DNA from: Gemmobacter caeni
Lineage (GTDB): Bacteria > Pseudomonadota > Alphaproteobacteria > Rhodobacterales > Rhodobacteraceae
NCBI RefSeq assembly: GCF_003054195.1
Contig: NZ_QBKP01000003.1
Coordinates: forward strand, 124,001 to 188,000
Reading direction: 5' to 3'
Length of the DNA: 64,000 nucleotides
Under the pieces are notes generated by a model. It was not told the DNA's origin. It did not search any database and saw nothing but the letters and a program-made list of their open reading frames with translations. A program made the translations under genes and the position numbers. Shown here piece after piece: positions 34,581-43,183 of the stretch. Position 1 is the first letter of the stretch. Each line of letters starts with the position of its first letter.

Positions 34581-35174
34581 TCAGAACTTCATGATGTAGG
34601 AAATACCGGCCACCACCGGGTCGATATTGACCTTGCCGATCTTGGTGCCGTTCAGCTTCACATCGGCATCAATGTCGATATAGCGCAGGTCCATCCGCAG
34701 CGCGGCCTTGTCGTTCAGCGCGTAATCCATGCCGACATGGGCGGCGAGGCCGAAGCTGTCGTCGATCTTCAGGTCACCGAGGGGCGAGCTTTCCTCGAAG
34801 AAGGTCGTGTAGTTCAGGCCAAGGCCCGCGAAGGGCGTGATCGGGCCGCTGGTCGGGATGTGCCAGTTCACCGTGATGGTGGGCGGAAGGTGTTTGGTAT
34901 TGCCCGCATAGGCCCCACCCACGTTCACCTTGTGCTTGAAGGGCAGGGCGCCCAGCAGTTCGATGCCGATATTGTCGCGGACGAAATATTCGAAGGTGAT
35001 GGTCGGGCGCGCGTTGTCCCCGACATCGGCGGGGGCCCCGGCCAGCGTGCCGTTGTTGCTTTTCGGCGCGACATAGCCGATCCCGAGGCCGAGCGTCATG
35101 TCGCCCGCCGATTGGGCAAGGGCGGGGGCCGTCAGCGCGGCGGTGGCCAGAAGGGCATAGGCAAGCGTTTTCAT
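34581..35174 (-). CDS. ompW: OmpW family outer membrane protein
   Basis: The start at ATG 35174 gives 197 residues with signal peptide MKTLAYALLATAALTAPALA and mature start QSAGDM. The barrel pattern includes LGLGIGYVAP, ITFEYFVRDNIGIELLG, PFAGLGLNYTTFF and a terminal aromatic residue (IMKF), as required for outer-membrane assembly. OmpW barrels have eight strands and pass small hydrophobic compounds. An FNR-like box lies 59 bp upstream of the start, in line with oxygen control of ompW in other bacteria. It interrupts the liu genes on the opposite strand. Confidence 0.9.
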   Translation of the reverse strand: MKTLAYALLATAALTAPALAQSAGDMTLGLGIGYVAPKSNNGTLAGAPADVGDNARPTITFEYFVRDNIGIELLGALPFKHKVNVGGAYAGNTKHLPPTITVNWHIPTSGPITPFAGLGLNYTTFFEESSPLGDLKIDDSFGLAAHVGMDYALNDKAALRMDLRYIDIDADVKLNGTKIGKVNIDPVVAGISYIMKF

Positions 35175-35232
35175 CGCAGGTCTCACAGGTTGTTTACCGG
35201 GCGAACCTGCACCTTCGGGGGCGCCGGAAACC

Positions 35233-35246
35233 TTGACGTGGATCAA
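35233..35246 (-). promoter_or_regulatory. FNR-like box in the ompW upstream region
   Basis: TTGAC-GTGG-ATCAA differs from the FNR/FnrL consensus TTGAT-N4-ATCAA by one base. It is 59-72 bp upstream of the ompW start codon and about 143 bp upstream of the divergent mccB start, so it could serve either gene. The ompW side is favoured. Confidence 0.55.
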
Positions 35247-35388
35247 TTTCGCAAAGGTTCAGGGTGCGACATTTTTTCATGCAAGTCACTGAAATATATG
35301 GGTTCAAGATGAATCTTGCATATCGCTTTGCCCAAGCCGCGCATACCGCTGCCCCTTCTGTCCAGAACCACCAGCAGGACTGACCGAC

Positions 35389-36993
35389 ATGAAACTGACC
35401 TCGCGCATCCTTACCGGCTCCGACGGCTTCAGGGCCAATCGTGCCGCGCATCTGGGCATGCTCGAAACCGTGGCGCGGGCGGCGGCCCTTGCGGCGGCGG
35501 GCGGCGGCGACAAGGCGATGGCGCGGCATGTGGCCCGCGGCAAGATGGCGCCGCGCGACCGCGTGGCGGGCTTGCTCGACCCCGGATCACCGTTTCTGGA
35601 GGTGGGCGCCACCGCCGCGCATGGGCTTTATGACGGCGCGGCGCCCTGCGCGGGGGTCATCGCCGGCATCGGCCGGGTGCATGGGCAAGAGGTGATGGTC
35701 GTCTGCAACGATGCCACCGTGAAGGGCGGCACTTATTACCCGATGACGGTCAAGAAGCATCTGCGCGCGCAGGAGATTGCCGAGGAATGCGCGCTGCCTT
35801 GCGTCTATCTGGTCGATAGCGGCGGTGCCAACCTGCCCAATCAGGACGAGGTTTTCCCTGACCGCGACCATTTCGGGCGCATCTTTTACAATCAGGCGCG
35901 GATGAGCGCGAAGGGTATTCCGCAAATTGCGGTGGTGATGGGTTCCTGCACCGCAGGCGGCGCCTATGTCCCCGCGATGTCGGATGTGACGATCATCGTG
36001 AAGGAACAGGGCACGATCTTCCTCGCCGGTCCGCCGCTGGTGAAGGCCGCGACGGGCGAGGTGGTCAGCGCCGAGGATCTGGGCGGCGGCGATGTGCATA
36101 CGCGGCTGTCGGGGGTGGCGGATTATCTGGCCGAGGATGATGCCCATGCTCTCGCGCTGGCCCGTCGTGCCGTCAGCCACCTGAACCGCGCGAAACCCGC
36201 CACGGTGCAATGGCAGTCGGTCGAGGCTCCGGCCTATGACCCCGAGGAAATTCTTGGCGTGGTGCCGGGCGATCTGCGCACGCCCTATGACATCCGGGAG
36301 GTTATCGCCCGGGTGGTGGACGGCTCGCGCTTCGATGAATTCAAGCCGCGTTTCGGCGAAACCATCGTTACCGGCTTTGCGCATGTGATGGGCTGCCCTG
36401 TCGGTATCGTCGCCAATAACGGCGTGCTGTTTTCCGAGGCGGCGCAGAAGGCCGCACATTTCGTGGAGCTGTGCAGCCAGCGGAATATCCCGCTGGTCTT
36501 CCTGCAAAACATCACGGGCTTCATGGTCGGCCGGAAGTATGAGAACGAGGGCATTGCCCGCCACGGTGCCAAGATGGTGACGGCGGTCGCCACCACCAAT
36601 GTGCCCAAGATCACCATGCTGGTGGGCGGTTCGTTCGGGGCCGGGAACTACGGCATGGCAGGCCGCGCCTATCAGCCGCGTTTCCTCTGGACCTGGCCGA
36701 ACTCGCGCATCTCGGTTATGGGCGGCGAACAGGCGGCGGGTGTGCTGGCCACCGTGAAGCGCGACGGGATCGAACGCGCAGGCGGCGCCTGGACGGCCGA
36801 GGAAGAAGCCGAGTTCAAGCGCCCCACCATCGAGATGTTCGACCGGCAGAGTCACCCGCTTTATGCCTCGGCCCGGCTGTGGGACGATGGGATCATCGAC
36901 CCGCGTCGCACCCGCGAGGTACTGTTCCTCTCGCTTTCCGCCGCGCTGAACGCGCCGGTGGAACCCACGCGCTTCGGCGTGTTCCGGATGTGA
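35389..36993 (+). CDS. mccB: Methylcrotonyl-CoA carboxylase carboxyltransferase (beta) subunit
   Basis: The 534 residues match the acyl-CoA carboxyltransferase fold in two crotonase-like halves. The N-terminal half includes [23 protein letters not shown] and [24 protein letters not shown] in shortened form ([20 protein letters not shown]); the C-terminal half has [19 protein letters not shown]. The [11 protein letters not shown] and [10 protein letters not shown] patterns are those of methylcrotonyl- rather than propionyl-CoA carboxylases. It transfers carboxyl from biotin to 3-methylcrotonyl-CoA in leucine breakdown. The biotin-bearing subunit is two genes downstream of the next gene. Confidence 0.93.
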   Translation: MKLTSRILTGSDGFRANRAAHLGMLETVARAAALAAAGGGDKAMARHVARGKMAPRDRVAGLLDPGSPFLEVGATAAHGLYDGAAPCAGVIAGIGRVHGQEVMVVCNDATVKGGTYYPMTVKKHLRAQEIAEECALPCVYLVDSGGANLPNQDEVFPDRDHFGRIFYNQARMSAKGIPQIAVVMGSCTAGGAYVPAMSDVTIIVKEQGTIFLAGPPLVKAATGEVVSAEDLGGGDVHTRLSGVADYLAEDDAHALALARRAVSHLNRAKPATVQWQSVEAPAYDPEEILGVVPGDLRTPYDIREVIARVVDGSRFDEFKPRFGETIVTGFAHVMGCPVGIVANNGVLFSEAAQKAAHFVELCSQRNIPLVFLQNITGFMVGRKYENEGIARHGAKMVTAVATTNVPKITMLVGGSFGAGNYGMAGRAYQPRFLWTWPNSRISVMGGEQAAGVLATVKRDGIERAGGAWTAEEEAEFKRPTIEMFDRQSHPLYASARLWDDGIIDPRRTREVLFLSLSAALNAPVEPTRFGVFRM

Positions 36994-37094
36994 TGGCGAT
37001 GCGGGCGCTCCCCCCTGGCCGGACCGGCGGTGCGGCGCTTGCCCCGCGCCGCCGGGTCGCGCATCACAGGGCAAAGCCCCTGCAAAGTGATCCG

Positions 37095-37610
37095 ATGCGC
37101 CTCAATCCCGAACTTGCCGCCTATATCTTCGTCACGCTGCTGGTCTTGTGGTCCGCCGCGCATCGCTATGCGCCGGTCGCTGCGCGGTCCAGCGAGGCGC
37201 AGAAGCCGGTGACGCGCGAGGCGCCGGGCGGTCTCGTCGGCTGCAAGACAGGCTATGTCTATGACGGCGATACGGTCGAGCTGATCTGCGGCAACAGGCG
37301 CGACCGGGCCCGGCTTGCGGGCTATGATGCGCCGGAAACGCACGAACCCGGCTGTGCCGCCGAGGCTACGCTGGGCGCCCGAGCAACCGACCGGCTGCGC
37401 GGGCTGCTGCGCGCCGCGACCCCTGCGATGACCGATCTTGGCACCGATAAATACGGCCGCCGCCTGATCCGCCTGCGGCTTCCGGGGGGGGAGGATATCG
37501 CTGATCGCATGATCGCCGAGGGGCTGGCTGTTGCTTATGACGATGCGCAGCGCATCGACTGGTGCGCCCGGATTGCCGCAAGCGGAGGTGCCAAATGGCT
37601 GAGACCCTGA
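37095..37610 (+). CDS. Membrane-anchored staphylococcal-nuclease-like protein
   Basis: From ATG 37095 the product has 171 residues; an alternative ATG at 36993 overlapping the mccB stop (TGATG) would add 34 residues. An N-terminal hydrophobic segment (AAYIFVTLLVLWS) is followed by the SNase domain: VYDGDTVEL, then RLAGYDAPETHEPGC containing the catalytic arginine and glutamate, and KYGRRLIRL with the second arginine. It should be an extracytoplasmic thermonuclease-type phosphodiesterase. It has no evident part in leucine catabolism although it lies inside that operon. It overlaps the next gene by 16 bases. Confidence 0.8.
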   Translation: MRLNPELAAYIFVTLLVLWSAAHRYAPVAARSSEAQKPVTREAPGGLVGCKTGYVYDGDTVELICGNRRDRARLAGYDAPETHEPGCAAEATLGARATDRLRGLLRAATPAMTDLGTDKYGRRLIRLRLPGGEDIADRMIAEGLAVAYDDAQRIDWCARIAASGGAKWLRP

Positions 37611-38653
37611 TCGACACCCGCTTCACCCGCGCCTTTGCCCTGCGCCACCCCGTCGCTCTGGCCCCGATGGCGGGCACCACGGGCGGGCGGCTTGCTGCTG
37701 CCGTGGCGGAGGCCGGGGGGTTGGGTCTCCTGGGGGGCGGCTATGGCGACGCGGACTGGATCGCCCGCGAATGGGCGCTGGCCAAAGGCGCCCCCATCGG
37801 CATCGGCTTCATCACCTGGCGGTTGACGCCCGCGCTGCTGGCCGAATGCCTTGACCGCGGCCCGCGCGCGGTCATGCTGTCCTTCGGTGATCCTGCGCCC
37901 TTCGCCGCTGCGATTCATGCGGCAGGTGTGCCGCTGATCTGCCAGTGCCAGACGCTCGATCATGCCCGCGCTGCGCTGGATGCCGGGGCCAGCACGGTCG
38001 TTGCACAGGGCGCTGAGGCGGGTGGCCATGGCCAGTCGCGTGGCACCTTTACGCTGGTGCCGGAACTCGCCGACCTCATCGCTGCACGCGCGCCCGGGAC
38101 ACTGCTGCTGGCCGCAGGTGGTATCGCTGACGGGCGCGGCCTTGCCGCCAGCCTGATGCTCGGGGCCGATGGCGCCCTGATCGGCAGCCGCTTCTGGGCC
38201 GCGACCGAGGCGCTGGTGCCGCCGGGCTTTCATGCCGCCGCAATCGCAGCCGACGGCGATGCCACCCTGCGCACCCGCACGGTGGATGCGGTGCGCGGCT
38301 TCGACTGGCCCGCGCCTTTCGACATCCGCGTCCTGCGCTCCTCCTTCACCGACAGGTGGCATGCCGATCCGCAAGCCCTGCGCGCGCCCGGCGCCGCCAA
38401 TGCCCGCGCCGACTGGGCCGCAGCCCAGGCCGAAGGCGATGCCTCCAACGGCTCCCCGGTTGCGGGCGAGGCCGTGGGGCTGATCCATGACATTGCCCCC
38501 GCCGCCGATATCCTCGCCCGTCTCACGGCCGAGGCGGCGCAGCGCCTCTGCTCTTCATCTGTTCACAAATATCCTCCGGGGGAGGGGCCAGAGGCCCCGC
38601 GGGGGGCAGACAGCCCCCCGTCCACCCCCGATCACCCCGCGCCGGAGGTCTGA
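37595..38653 (+). CDS. Nitronate monooxygenase family protein with a repeat-derived C-terminal tail
   Basis: The ATG at 37595 gives 352 residues. A TIM-barrel FMN fold is indicated by PVALAPMAGTTGGRLAAAV, QGAEAGGHGQSRG (with the family histidine), LLAAGGIADGRG and GADGALIGSRFWA, matching nitronate monooxygenase/2-nitropropane dioxygenase. The substrate in this operon is unknown. About the last 30 residues (after AEAAQRLCSS, rich in Pro/Gly/Asp) are encoded by a half-copy of the intergenic hairpin element, so the original stop was probably upstream. The stop lies one base before mccA. Confidence 0.82.
   Translation: MAETLIDTRFTRAFALRHPVALAPMAGTTGGRLAAAVAEAGGLGLLGGGYGDADWIAREWALAKGAPIGIGFITWRLTPALLAECLDRGPRAVMLSFGDPAPFAAAIHAAGVPLICQCQTLDHARAALDAGASTVVAQGAEAGGHGQSRGTFTLVPELADLIAARAPGTLLLAAGGIADGRGLAASLMLGADGALIGSRFWAATEALVPPGFHAAAIAADGDATLRTRTVDAVRGFDWPAPFDIRVLRSSFTDRWHADPQALRAPGAANARADWAAAQAEGDASNGSPVAGEAVGLIHDIAPAADILARLTAEAAQRLCSSSVHKYPPGEGPEAPRGADSPPSTPDHPAPEV
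38567..38619 (+). repeat. Half-copy of the multi-hairpin element inside the 3' end of the nitronate monooxygenase gene
   Basis: AAATATCC (38567-38574), a mini-hairpin GGGGCC-AGA-GGCCCC (38584-38598) and GGGGGGC-AGACA-GCCCCCC (38601-38619) repeat the right half of 32577-32729 in order and spacing. The left half is missing. The unit is translated as the end of the upstream protein and stops just ahead of mccA, so it could modulate mccA expression. Confidence 0.75.
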
Positions 38654-38654
38654 C

Positions 38655-40565
38655 ATGTTCCAGAAAATCCTGATCGCCAATCGCGGCGAGATTGCCTGCC
38701 GCATCATCGCCACCGCCCGGCGCATGGGCCTCGCCACCGTGGCGGTTTATTCCGAGGCCGACGCCCATGCCCGCCATGTCGCGCTGGCGGACGAATCCGT
38801 GGCCATTGGCGGCCCGGCCCCGCGTGACAGCTATCTGCGCGGCGATGCGATCATCGCTGCCGCACAGGCGACTGGCGCACAGGCCATCCATCCCGGTTAC
38901 GGCTTCCTGTCGGAAAACCCCGATTTTGTAGATGCGGTGGAGGCTGCGGGCCTTACTTTCATCGGTCCTTCCGCGAAAGCCATCCGCGCCATGGGCCTGA
39001 AGGATGCAGCGAAGCGCCTGATGTCCGGGGCCGGTGTGCCGGTGGTGCCGGGTTATCATGGCGCTGATCAGCAGGCGGACCACCTCGCCGCCGAGGCTGC
39101 GCGCATCGGCTGGCCGGTGCTGATCAAGGCCGTGGCGGGTGGTGGTGGCAAGGGCATGCGCAAGGTGACCCGTGCCGAAGATTTCGCGGCCGCGCTGGAC
39201 AGTGCGAAGGGCGAGGCCGCCACCGCCTTCGGCAATGATGCCGTGCTGATCGAGAAATATGTCGAAAAGCCCCGCCATATCGAGGTTCAGGTGTTCGGGG
39301 ACGGAAGTGATGCGGTGCATCTGTTCGAACGCGACTGCTCCTTGCAGCGCCGCCATCAGAAGGTGATCGAGGAAGCCCCGGCCCCCGGAATGCCCGCCGA
39401 AATGCGCGCGGCCATGGGTGAGGCCGCCGTGCGCGCCGCGCGTGCCATTGGCTACAAGGGCGCGGGCACCATCGAATTCATTGTCGATGCCTCCGATGGC
39501 CTGCGCGCAGACCGCTTCTGGTTCATGGAGATGAATACCCGCCTTCAGGTCGAACATCCGGTGACCGAGGCGATCACCGGCGTCGATCTGGTGGAATGGC
39601 AGATCCGCGTGGCGGCGGGTGAGGCGCTGCCGCTGCGGCAGGATCAGCTTGCTATCCATGGTCATGCCTTCGAGGCCCGGCTTTACGCCGAGGATGTGCC
39701 CGCGGGCTTCCTGCCCGCCACCGGCACACTGGCCCATCTCGCCTTCCCCGAGGGCGCGCGTGCCGATACCGGCGTGCGGACGGGCGATACGATCAGCCCG
39801 TGGTATGACCCGATGATCGCCAAGGTGATCGTGCATGGCCCGACCCGCGAAGTTGCCTTGCAACAACTGTCCCGCGCCCTGGCGGAAACGCAGGTCGCGG
39901 GCACGGTGACGAACCTTGGTTTCCTTGGCGCGCTGGCCCGGCATCCGGGTTTTGCGGCGGGGGATGTCGACACAGGGCTGATCGAGCGGGATCTGGACGC
40001 GCTGGTCTCCGACCCCGCGCCTTCGGCAGGCGTGCGTGCGGCGGCGCTCCTGGCCAGTGCCGGACTGACCGCACGCCCTGCGCTGGGCTTTACACTCTGG
40101 GCGCCGCTGGCGCGGCGTCTGGCGGTGCGGCAAGGGCATGAGGTCACCGAAGGGTTGCTGACCCTCGACGCCGAAGGCCCGCGCATCACGGTCGAGGGGG
40201 AATGTCTCGTCCCGCCCGCGCTGCCGGTGGTGCAGGCGGGCGGCCTGATCCATGTCTTCGACAAAGGCGCCTGCCACAGCTTTGCCCCGGTCGATCCGCT
40301 GGCGCGTGAGGCCAGTGGCGGCGCGGCAGGGAATGCCACGCTGTCGCCGATGCCCGGTCTGGTAAAGGCGGTCTTCGTGGCCCCCGGACAGGCCGTCGCT
40401 GCGGGCGACCGGCTGGCCATTCTGGAAGCGATGAAGATGGAACACACGCTGACCGCCGCCCGCGATGGCGTGGTGGCCGAAGTGCTGGTCACCCCCGGCA
40501 CCCAGGTCGAGGCGGGGGCGGCGCTGATCCTGCTGGAGGCCGAAACCGCCGAGGTGGCGGCATGA
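38655..40565 (+). CDS. mccA: Methylcrotonyl-CoA carboxylase biotin-carrying (alpha) subunit
   Basis: The start is the ATG at 38655 (636 residues); upstream in-frame sequence belongs to the previous gene. Biotin carboxylase motifs appear in order: FQKILIANRGEIACRI, the glycine-rich ATP loop KAVAGGGGKGMRKV, EKYVEKPRHIEVQV and EMNTRLQVEHPVTE. The C terminus has the biotinyl-lysine site AILEAMKMEHTL near residue 598. It carboxylates its own biotin with bicarbonate and ATP. It needs BirA, which is encoded in this window. It overlaps the GST start by four bases (ATGA). Confidence 0.93.
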   Translation: MFQKILIANRGEIACRIIATARRMGLATVAVYSEADAHARHVALADESVAIGGPAPRDSYLRGDAIIAAAQATGAQAIHPGYGFLSENPDFVDAVEAAGLTFIGPSAKAIRAMGLKDAAKRLMSGAGVPVVPGYHGADQQADHLAAEAARIGWPVLIKAVAGGGGKGMRKVTRAEDFAAALDSAKGEAATAFGNDAVLIEKYVEKPRHIEVQVFGDGSDAVHLFERDCSLQRRHQKVIEEAPAPGMPAEMRAAMGEAAVRAARAIGYKGAGTIEFIVDASDGLRADRFWFMEMNTRLQVEHPVTEAITGVDLVEWQIRVAAGEALPLRQDQLAIHGHAFEARLYAEDVPAGFLPATGTLAHLAFPEGARADTGVRTGDTISPWYDPMIAKVIVHGPTREVALQQLSRALAETQVAGTVTNLGFLGALARHPGFAAGDVDTGLIERDLDALVSDPAPSAGVRAAALLASAGLTARPALGFTLWAPLARRLAVRQGHEVTEGLLTLDAEGPRITVEGECLVPPALPVVQAGGLIHVFDKGACHSFAPVDPLAREASGGAAGNATLSPMPGLVKAVFVAPGQAVAAGDRLAILEAMKMEHTLTAARDGVVAEVLVTPGTQVEAGAALILLEAETAEVAA

Positions 40566-41221
40566 TCCGGCTGCATCACTGTCCCGGCTCGCGGTCGATG
40601 CGTGTCCTGTGGGCGCTGGAGGAGCTTGGCCTTGACTACGATCTGGTGAGCTACCGGCTCGACGACGGCTCCACCCGCCGCCCGGAACTTATGGCGCTGT
40701 CACCCGCAGGGCGCGTGCCCGCGCTGGAGATTGACGGGCAGGCGATCTTCGAAAGCGGTGCCATCATCGAATACCTGTGCGAACGCTTTCCCGAGGCAGG
40801 CCTTGGTGTGGCCCCCGGCACGGCAGAGCGCGCGCGCTTTCTGGAATGGGTGCATTTCGCCGAAACGCAGGCCAATATCCTGCAATCGCTGAACATCCAG
40901 CATATCTTCCTGCGCCCGGCTTCGGCCCGTTCCCCTGCCATGATGCAGCTGGAAACCCGGCGTCTGGTCAAGACCATGCAGGCGCAGGAGGCGGCGCTGG
41001 CGGGGCGCGACTGGCTGCTGGACAAGGGCTTCACCGGTGCCGATCTGATGATGGCCTTCAACGTCACCGCCTGTTTCCGCTTCGTCAGGCCCGACGGCTT
41101 TGCCAATCTTGCCGCCTATGCCGCGCGGATCGCAAAACGTCCGGCCTATGCCCGCGCGCTGGAACGGTCGGGGGAGGATGTCCTTTATACCCGCGACTTC
41201 TATGAACTCCCCGAGGGCTGA
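40562..41221 (+). CDS. Glutathione S-transferase family protein
   Basis: The 219-residue protein has a thioredoxin-fold N-terminal domain with HHCPGSRSMRVLWALEEL and the glutathione-binding LSPAGRVPALEIDGQAIFES in shortened form (GRVPALEID, IFESGAIIEYL). A helical C-terminal domain carries DKGFTGADLMMAFNV. The catalytic residue is probably the serine in PGSRSMR. It is translationally coupled to mccA and stands before HMG-CoA lyase, so it is a regular member of this operon. Its substrate is not known. Confidence 0.85.
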   Translation: MIRLHHCPGSRSMRVLWALEELGLDYDLVSYRLDDGSTRRPELMALSPAGRVPALEIDGQAIFESGAIIEYLCERFPEAGLGVAPGTAERARFLEWVHFAETQANILQSLNIQHIFLRPASARSPAMMQLETRRLVKTMQAQEAALAGRDWLLDKGFTGADLMMAFNVTACFRFVRPDGFANLAAYAARIAKRPAYARALERSGEDVLYTRDFYELPEG

Positions 41222-41225
41222 ACCG

Positions 41226-42095
41226 ATGTCAAGCGACCGCGCCGAAATCTTCGAAATGGGCCCGCGTGACGGGTTGCAGAATGAAAAGCGCCTGATCCCG
41301 GCGGCAGACAAGATCCGGCTGGTGGACATGCTGTCGCGCGCAGGCTTCCGCCGGATCGAGGTAACCAGTTTCGTCAGCCCGAAATGGGTGCCGCAGATGG
41401 CCGATGCCGCCGATGTGCTGGCGGGGATCTCCCGTGCGCCGGGCGTCAGCTACGCCGCACTGACGCCGAACCTGAAAGGATACGAGGCCGCCCGCGCCGC
41501 CCGCGCCAGCGAGGTGGCAATCTTTGCCTCGGCCTCGGAGGGGTTCTCCAGGGCCAATCTCAACTGCACCATCGCCGAAAGCCTTGATCGCTTCGCGCCT
41601 GTGGCCGAAGCGGCGCGCACCGATGGCATCCCGCTGCGCGGCTATGTCTCGGTTGTCACCGATTGCCCCTTCGACGGACCGACCCCGCCCGCTCAGGTGG
41701 CCAAGGTCGCTGCCGCTTTGCGCGACATGGGATGCTATGAAATCAGCCTCGGCGACACGATCGGTCATGGCACGCCCGACACCATCCGCGCCATGCTGGA
41801 GGCTGTGCTGGTGGAACTGCCCGCCGAAAGGCTCGCCGGGCATTACCACGACACTCAGGGCAGGGCGCTGGAGAATATCGAGGCTTCGCTGGCGCTGGGC
41901 CTGCGCGTGTTCGACGCAGCGGTCGGGGGCCTGGGCGGTTGCCCCTACGCGCCGGGTGCGGCGGGCAATGTCGCGACCGAGGCGGTGGCGGCGCGTCTGG
42001 AAACGCTGGGTTTCGACACCGGGCTTGACCCGGTGGTGCTGGACGAAGCCGCCGGATTTGCGCGCAGCCTGCGGGGCCAGGCGCAAATCTTTTGA
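41226..42095 (+). CDS. Hydroxymethylglutaryl-CoA lyase
   Basis: The ATG at 41226 gives 289 residues. The DRE-TIM barrel starts with EMGPRDGLQNEKR (catalytic Arg/Asp). It includes SLGDTIGHGTPD, the metal-binding HYHDTQGRALENI and the cysteine loop GGLGGCPYAPGAAGN. It splits HMG-CoA to acetyl-CoA and acetoacetate, the last step of leucine degradation. The gene begins four bases after the GST stop. Its stop codon lies inside the first hairpin of a double palindrome. Confidence 0.93.
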   Translation: MSSDRAEIFEMGPRDGLQNEKRLIPAADKIRLVDMLSRAGFRRIEVTSFVSPKWVPQMADAADVLAGISRAPGVSYAALTPNLKGYEAARAARASEVAIFASASEGFSRANLNCTIAESLDRFAPVAEAARTDGIPLRGYVSVVTDCPFDGPTPPAQVAKVAAALRDMGCYEISLGDTIGHGTPDTIRAMLEAVLVELPAERLAGHYHDTQGRALENIEASLALGLRVFDAAVGGLGGCPYAPGAAGNVATEAVAARLETLGFDTGLDPVVLDEAAGFARSLRGQAQIF

Positions 42096-42132
42096 CCAAA
42101 AGATTTGCAAATTTCTTTGCAAGAAATTTGCG
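42082..42132. repeat. Tandem double hairpin spanning the HMG-CoA lyase stop codon
   Basis: GCAAATCTTTT/AAAAGATTTGC (42083-42108, loop GACC) is followed directly by GCAAATTTCTT/AAGAAATTTGC (42107-42131, loop TGC), the two sharing two bases. CG flanks the whole as CGCAAAT...ATTTGCG. The lyase TGA is at 42093-42095, within the first hairpin. The second hairpin matches 19814-19841. The next start is 18 bp downstream. Confidence 0.78.
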
Positions 42133-42148
42133 GCACGGAGGGACGGAT

Positions 42149-42937
42149 ATGTTCGAGACCATCACCATCGCACAGGATACGCGCGGCGTCGCGCGGCTGG
42201 TGCTGAACCGGCCAGAGAAGCACAATACGCTGTCGGCGACCATGATTGCCGAACTGACCGAGGCGGCGGCGCGGCTGGGCGGGGACGCTTCGGTGCGGGC
42301 CGTGGTTCTGGCCGCGGAAGGGGCCAGCTTCTGTGCCGGGGGCGATCTGTCCTGGATGCGGGCACAGATCGACGGCGGGCCCGTGATGCGGCGCGAGGGC
42401 GCGCTGGCGCTGGCGCGGATGCTGAACGCGCTCGATACCCTGCCGAAGCCTCTGATCGGGCGGGTGCAGGGGCAGGCCTTCGGGGGCGGTATCGGCATGA
42501 TGTCGGTCTGTGATCTGTGCATCGGGGTCGGCGGCGCACGCTTCGGGTTGACGGAAACGAAGCTTGGTCTGATCCCGGCGACGATCTCGCCCTACGTCGT
42601 GGCGCGGATCGGCGCGGCGGCGGCGCGGCGGCATTTCATGGCGGCGCGGCTGTTCGACAGTGCCGAGGCGCATCGCATCGGTCTGTTGCATGCCGTGGTT
42701 TCCCCGGACGAACTGGATGCGGCGGTAGAGGCCGAGGTGGCGCCGATCCTCGCCTGTGCGCCCGGTGCGGTGGCGGATGCCAAGGCGCTGGTGGCGCGGC
42801 TTGGGCCGCAGGTAGATGAGGCGCTTATTTCCGACACGGCTGATCTGCTGATCCGCCGCTGGGAAAGCCCGGAGGCCGCTGAGGGCATCGCCGCCTTCTT
42901 CGGAAAACGCCCGCCCGCCTGGGCGAGTCGCGGCTAG
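42149..42937 (+). CDS. Enoyl-CoA hydratase family protein, probable methylglutaconyl-CoA hydratase
   Basis: The ATG at 42149 follows GGAGGGACGG and gives 262 residues. The crotonase pattern is clear: LVLNRPEKHNTLSATM, the oxyanion-forming ASFCAGGDLSWM and GQAFGGGIGMMSVCDLCIG, then FGLTETKLGLIPATISPYV. The position in the liu operon and the LIPATISPYV block, common in methylglutaconyl-CoA hydratases, point to hydration of 3-methylglutaconyl-CoA to HMG-CoA. It is the last gene before a 246-bp gap leading to nuoA. Confidence 0.88.
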   Translation: MFETITIAQDTRGVARLVLNRPEKHNTLSATMIAELTEAAARLGGDASVRAVVLAAEGASFCAGGDLSWMRAQIDGGPVMRREGALALARMLNALDTLPKPLIGRVQGQAFGGGIGMMSVCDLCIGVGGARFGLTETKLGLIPATISPYVVARIGAAAARRHFMAARLFDSAEAHRIGLLHAVVSPDELDAAVEAEVAPILACAPGAVADAKALVARLGPQVDEALISDTADLLIRRWESPEAAEGIAAFFGKRPPAWASRG

Positions 42938-42954
42938 TCCGAGAGATTCCGTTG

Positions 42955-42978
42955 GGAAAGCCTTTGACCGGGCTTTCC
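42955..42978 (+). terminator. Hairpin after the liu operon
   Basis: GGAAAGCC (42955-42962) and GGCTTTCC (42971-42978) form an 8-bp stem with an 8-nt loop, 18 bases after the last liu stop. No U-tract follows. Confidence 0.55.
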
Positions 42979-43023
42979 GCGAGGGCATTTCCCCGCGCGA
43001 TGCCGCGCTGCGGAATAATCGCG

Positions 43024-43039
43024 GTATGCGGTGGCATAC
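43024..43039. promoter_or_regulatory. Inverted repeat upstream of the nuo operon
   Basis: GTATGC-GGTG-GCATAC (43024-43039) lies about 145 bp before the nuoA GTG, in the only sizeable gap available for the nuo promoter. A TTGACC at 43088-43093 could be a -35 element, but no strong -10 is visible. Regulator unknown. Confidence 0.35.
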
Positions 43040-43183
43040 AATCAATGAAATCACGCTCCGGCCTCAGGTTTTTCGTTCCGCCTTTGGTTGACCGCGCGTG
43101 AGGGCAGGAGTAAACGGGTCGCAGCAACGATCCGCGCGCGCCGGGCGTCCTGTGCCCCATGCCGCCAGCCGAAGGAGCCACTC

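Noticed and set aside
36993-37094. Alternative ATG for the nuclease overlapping the mccB stop
   Set aside because: Possible by coupling, but the added 34 residues are Arg/Ala-rich and precede what looks like the natural membrane anchor. Kept only as an alternative.
43088-43115. TTGACC as -35 element of the nuo promoter
   Set aside because: The spacing-compatible -10 hexamer (TAAACG) is poor, so I list only the nearby inverted repeat as a possible regulatory site.
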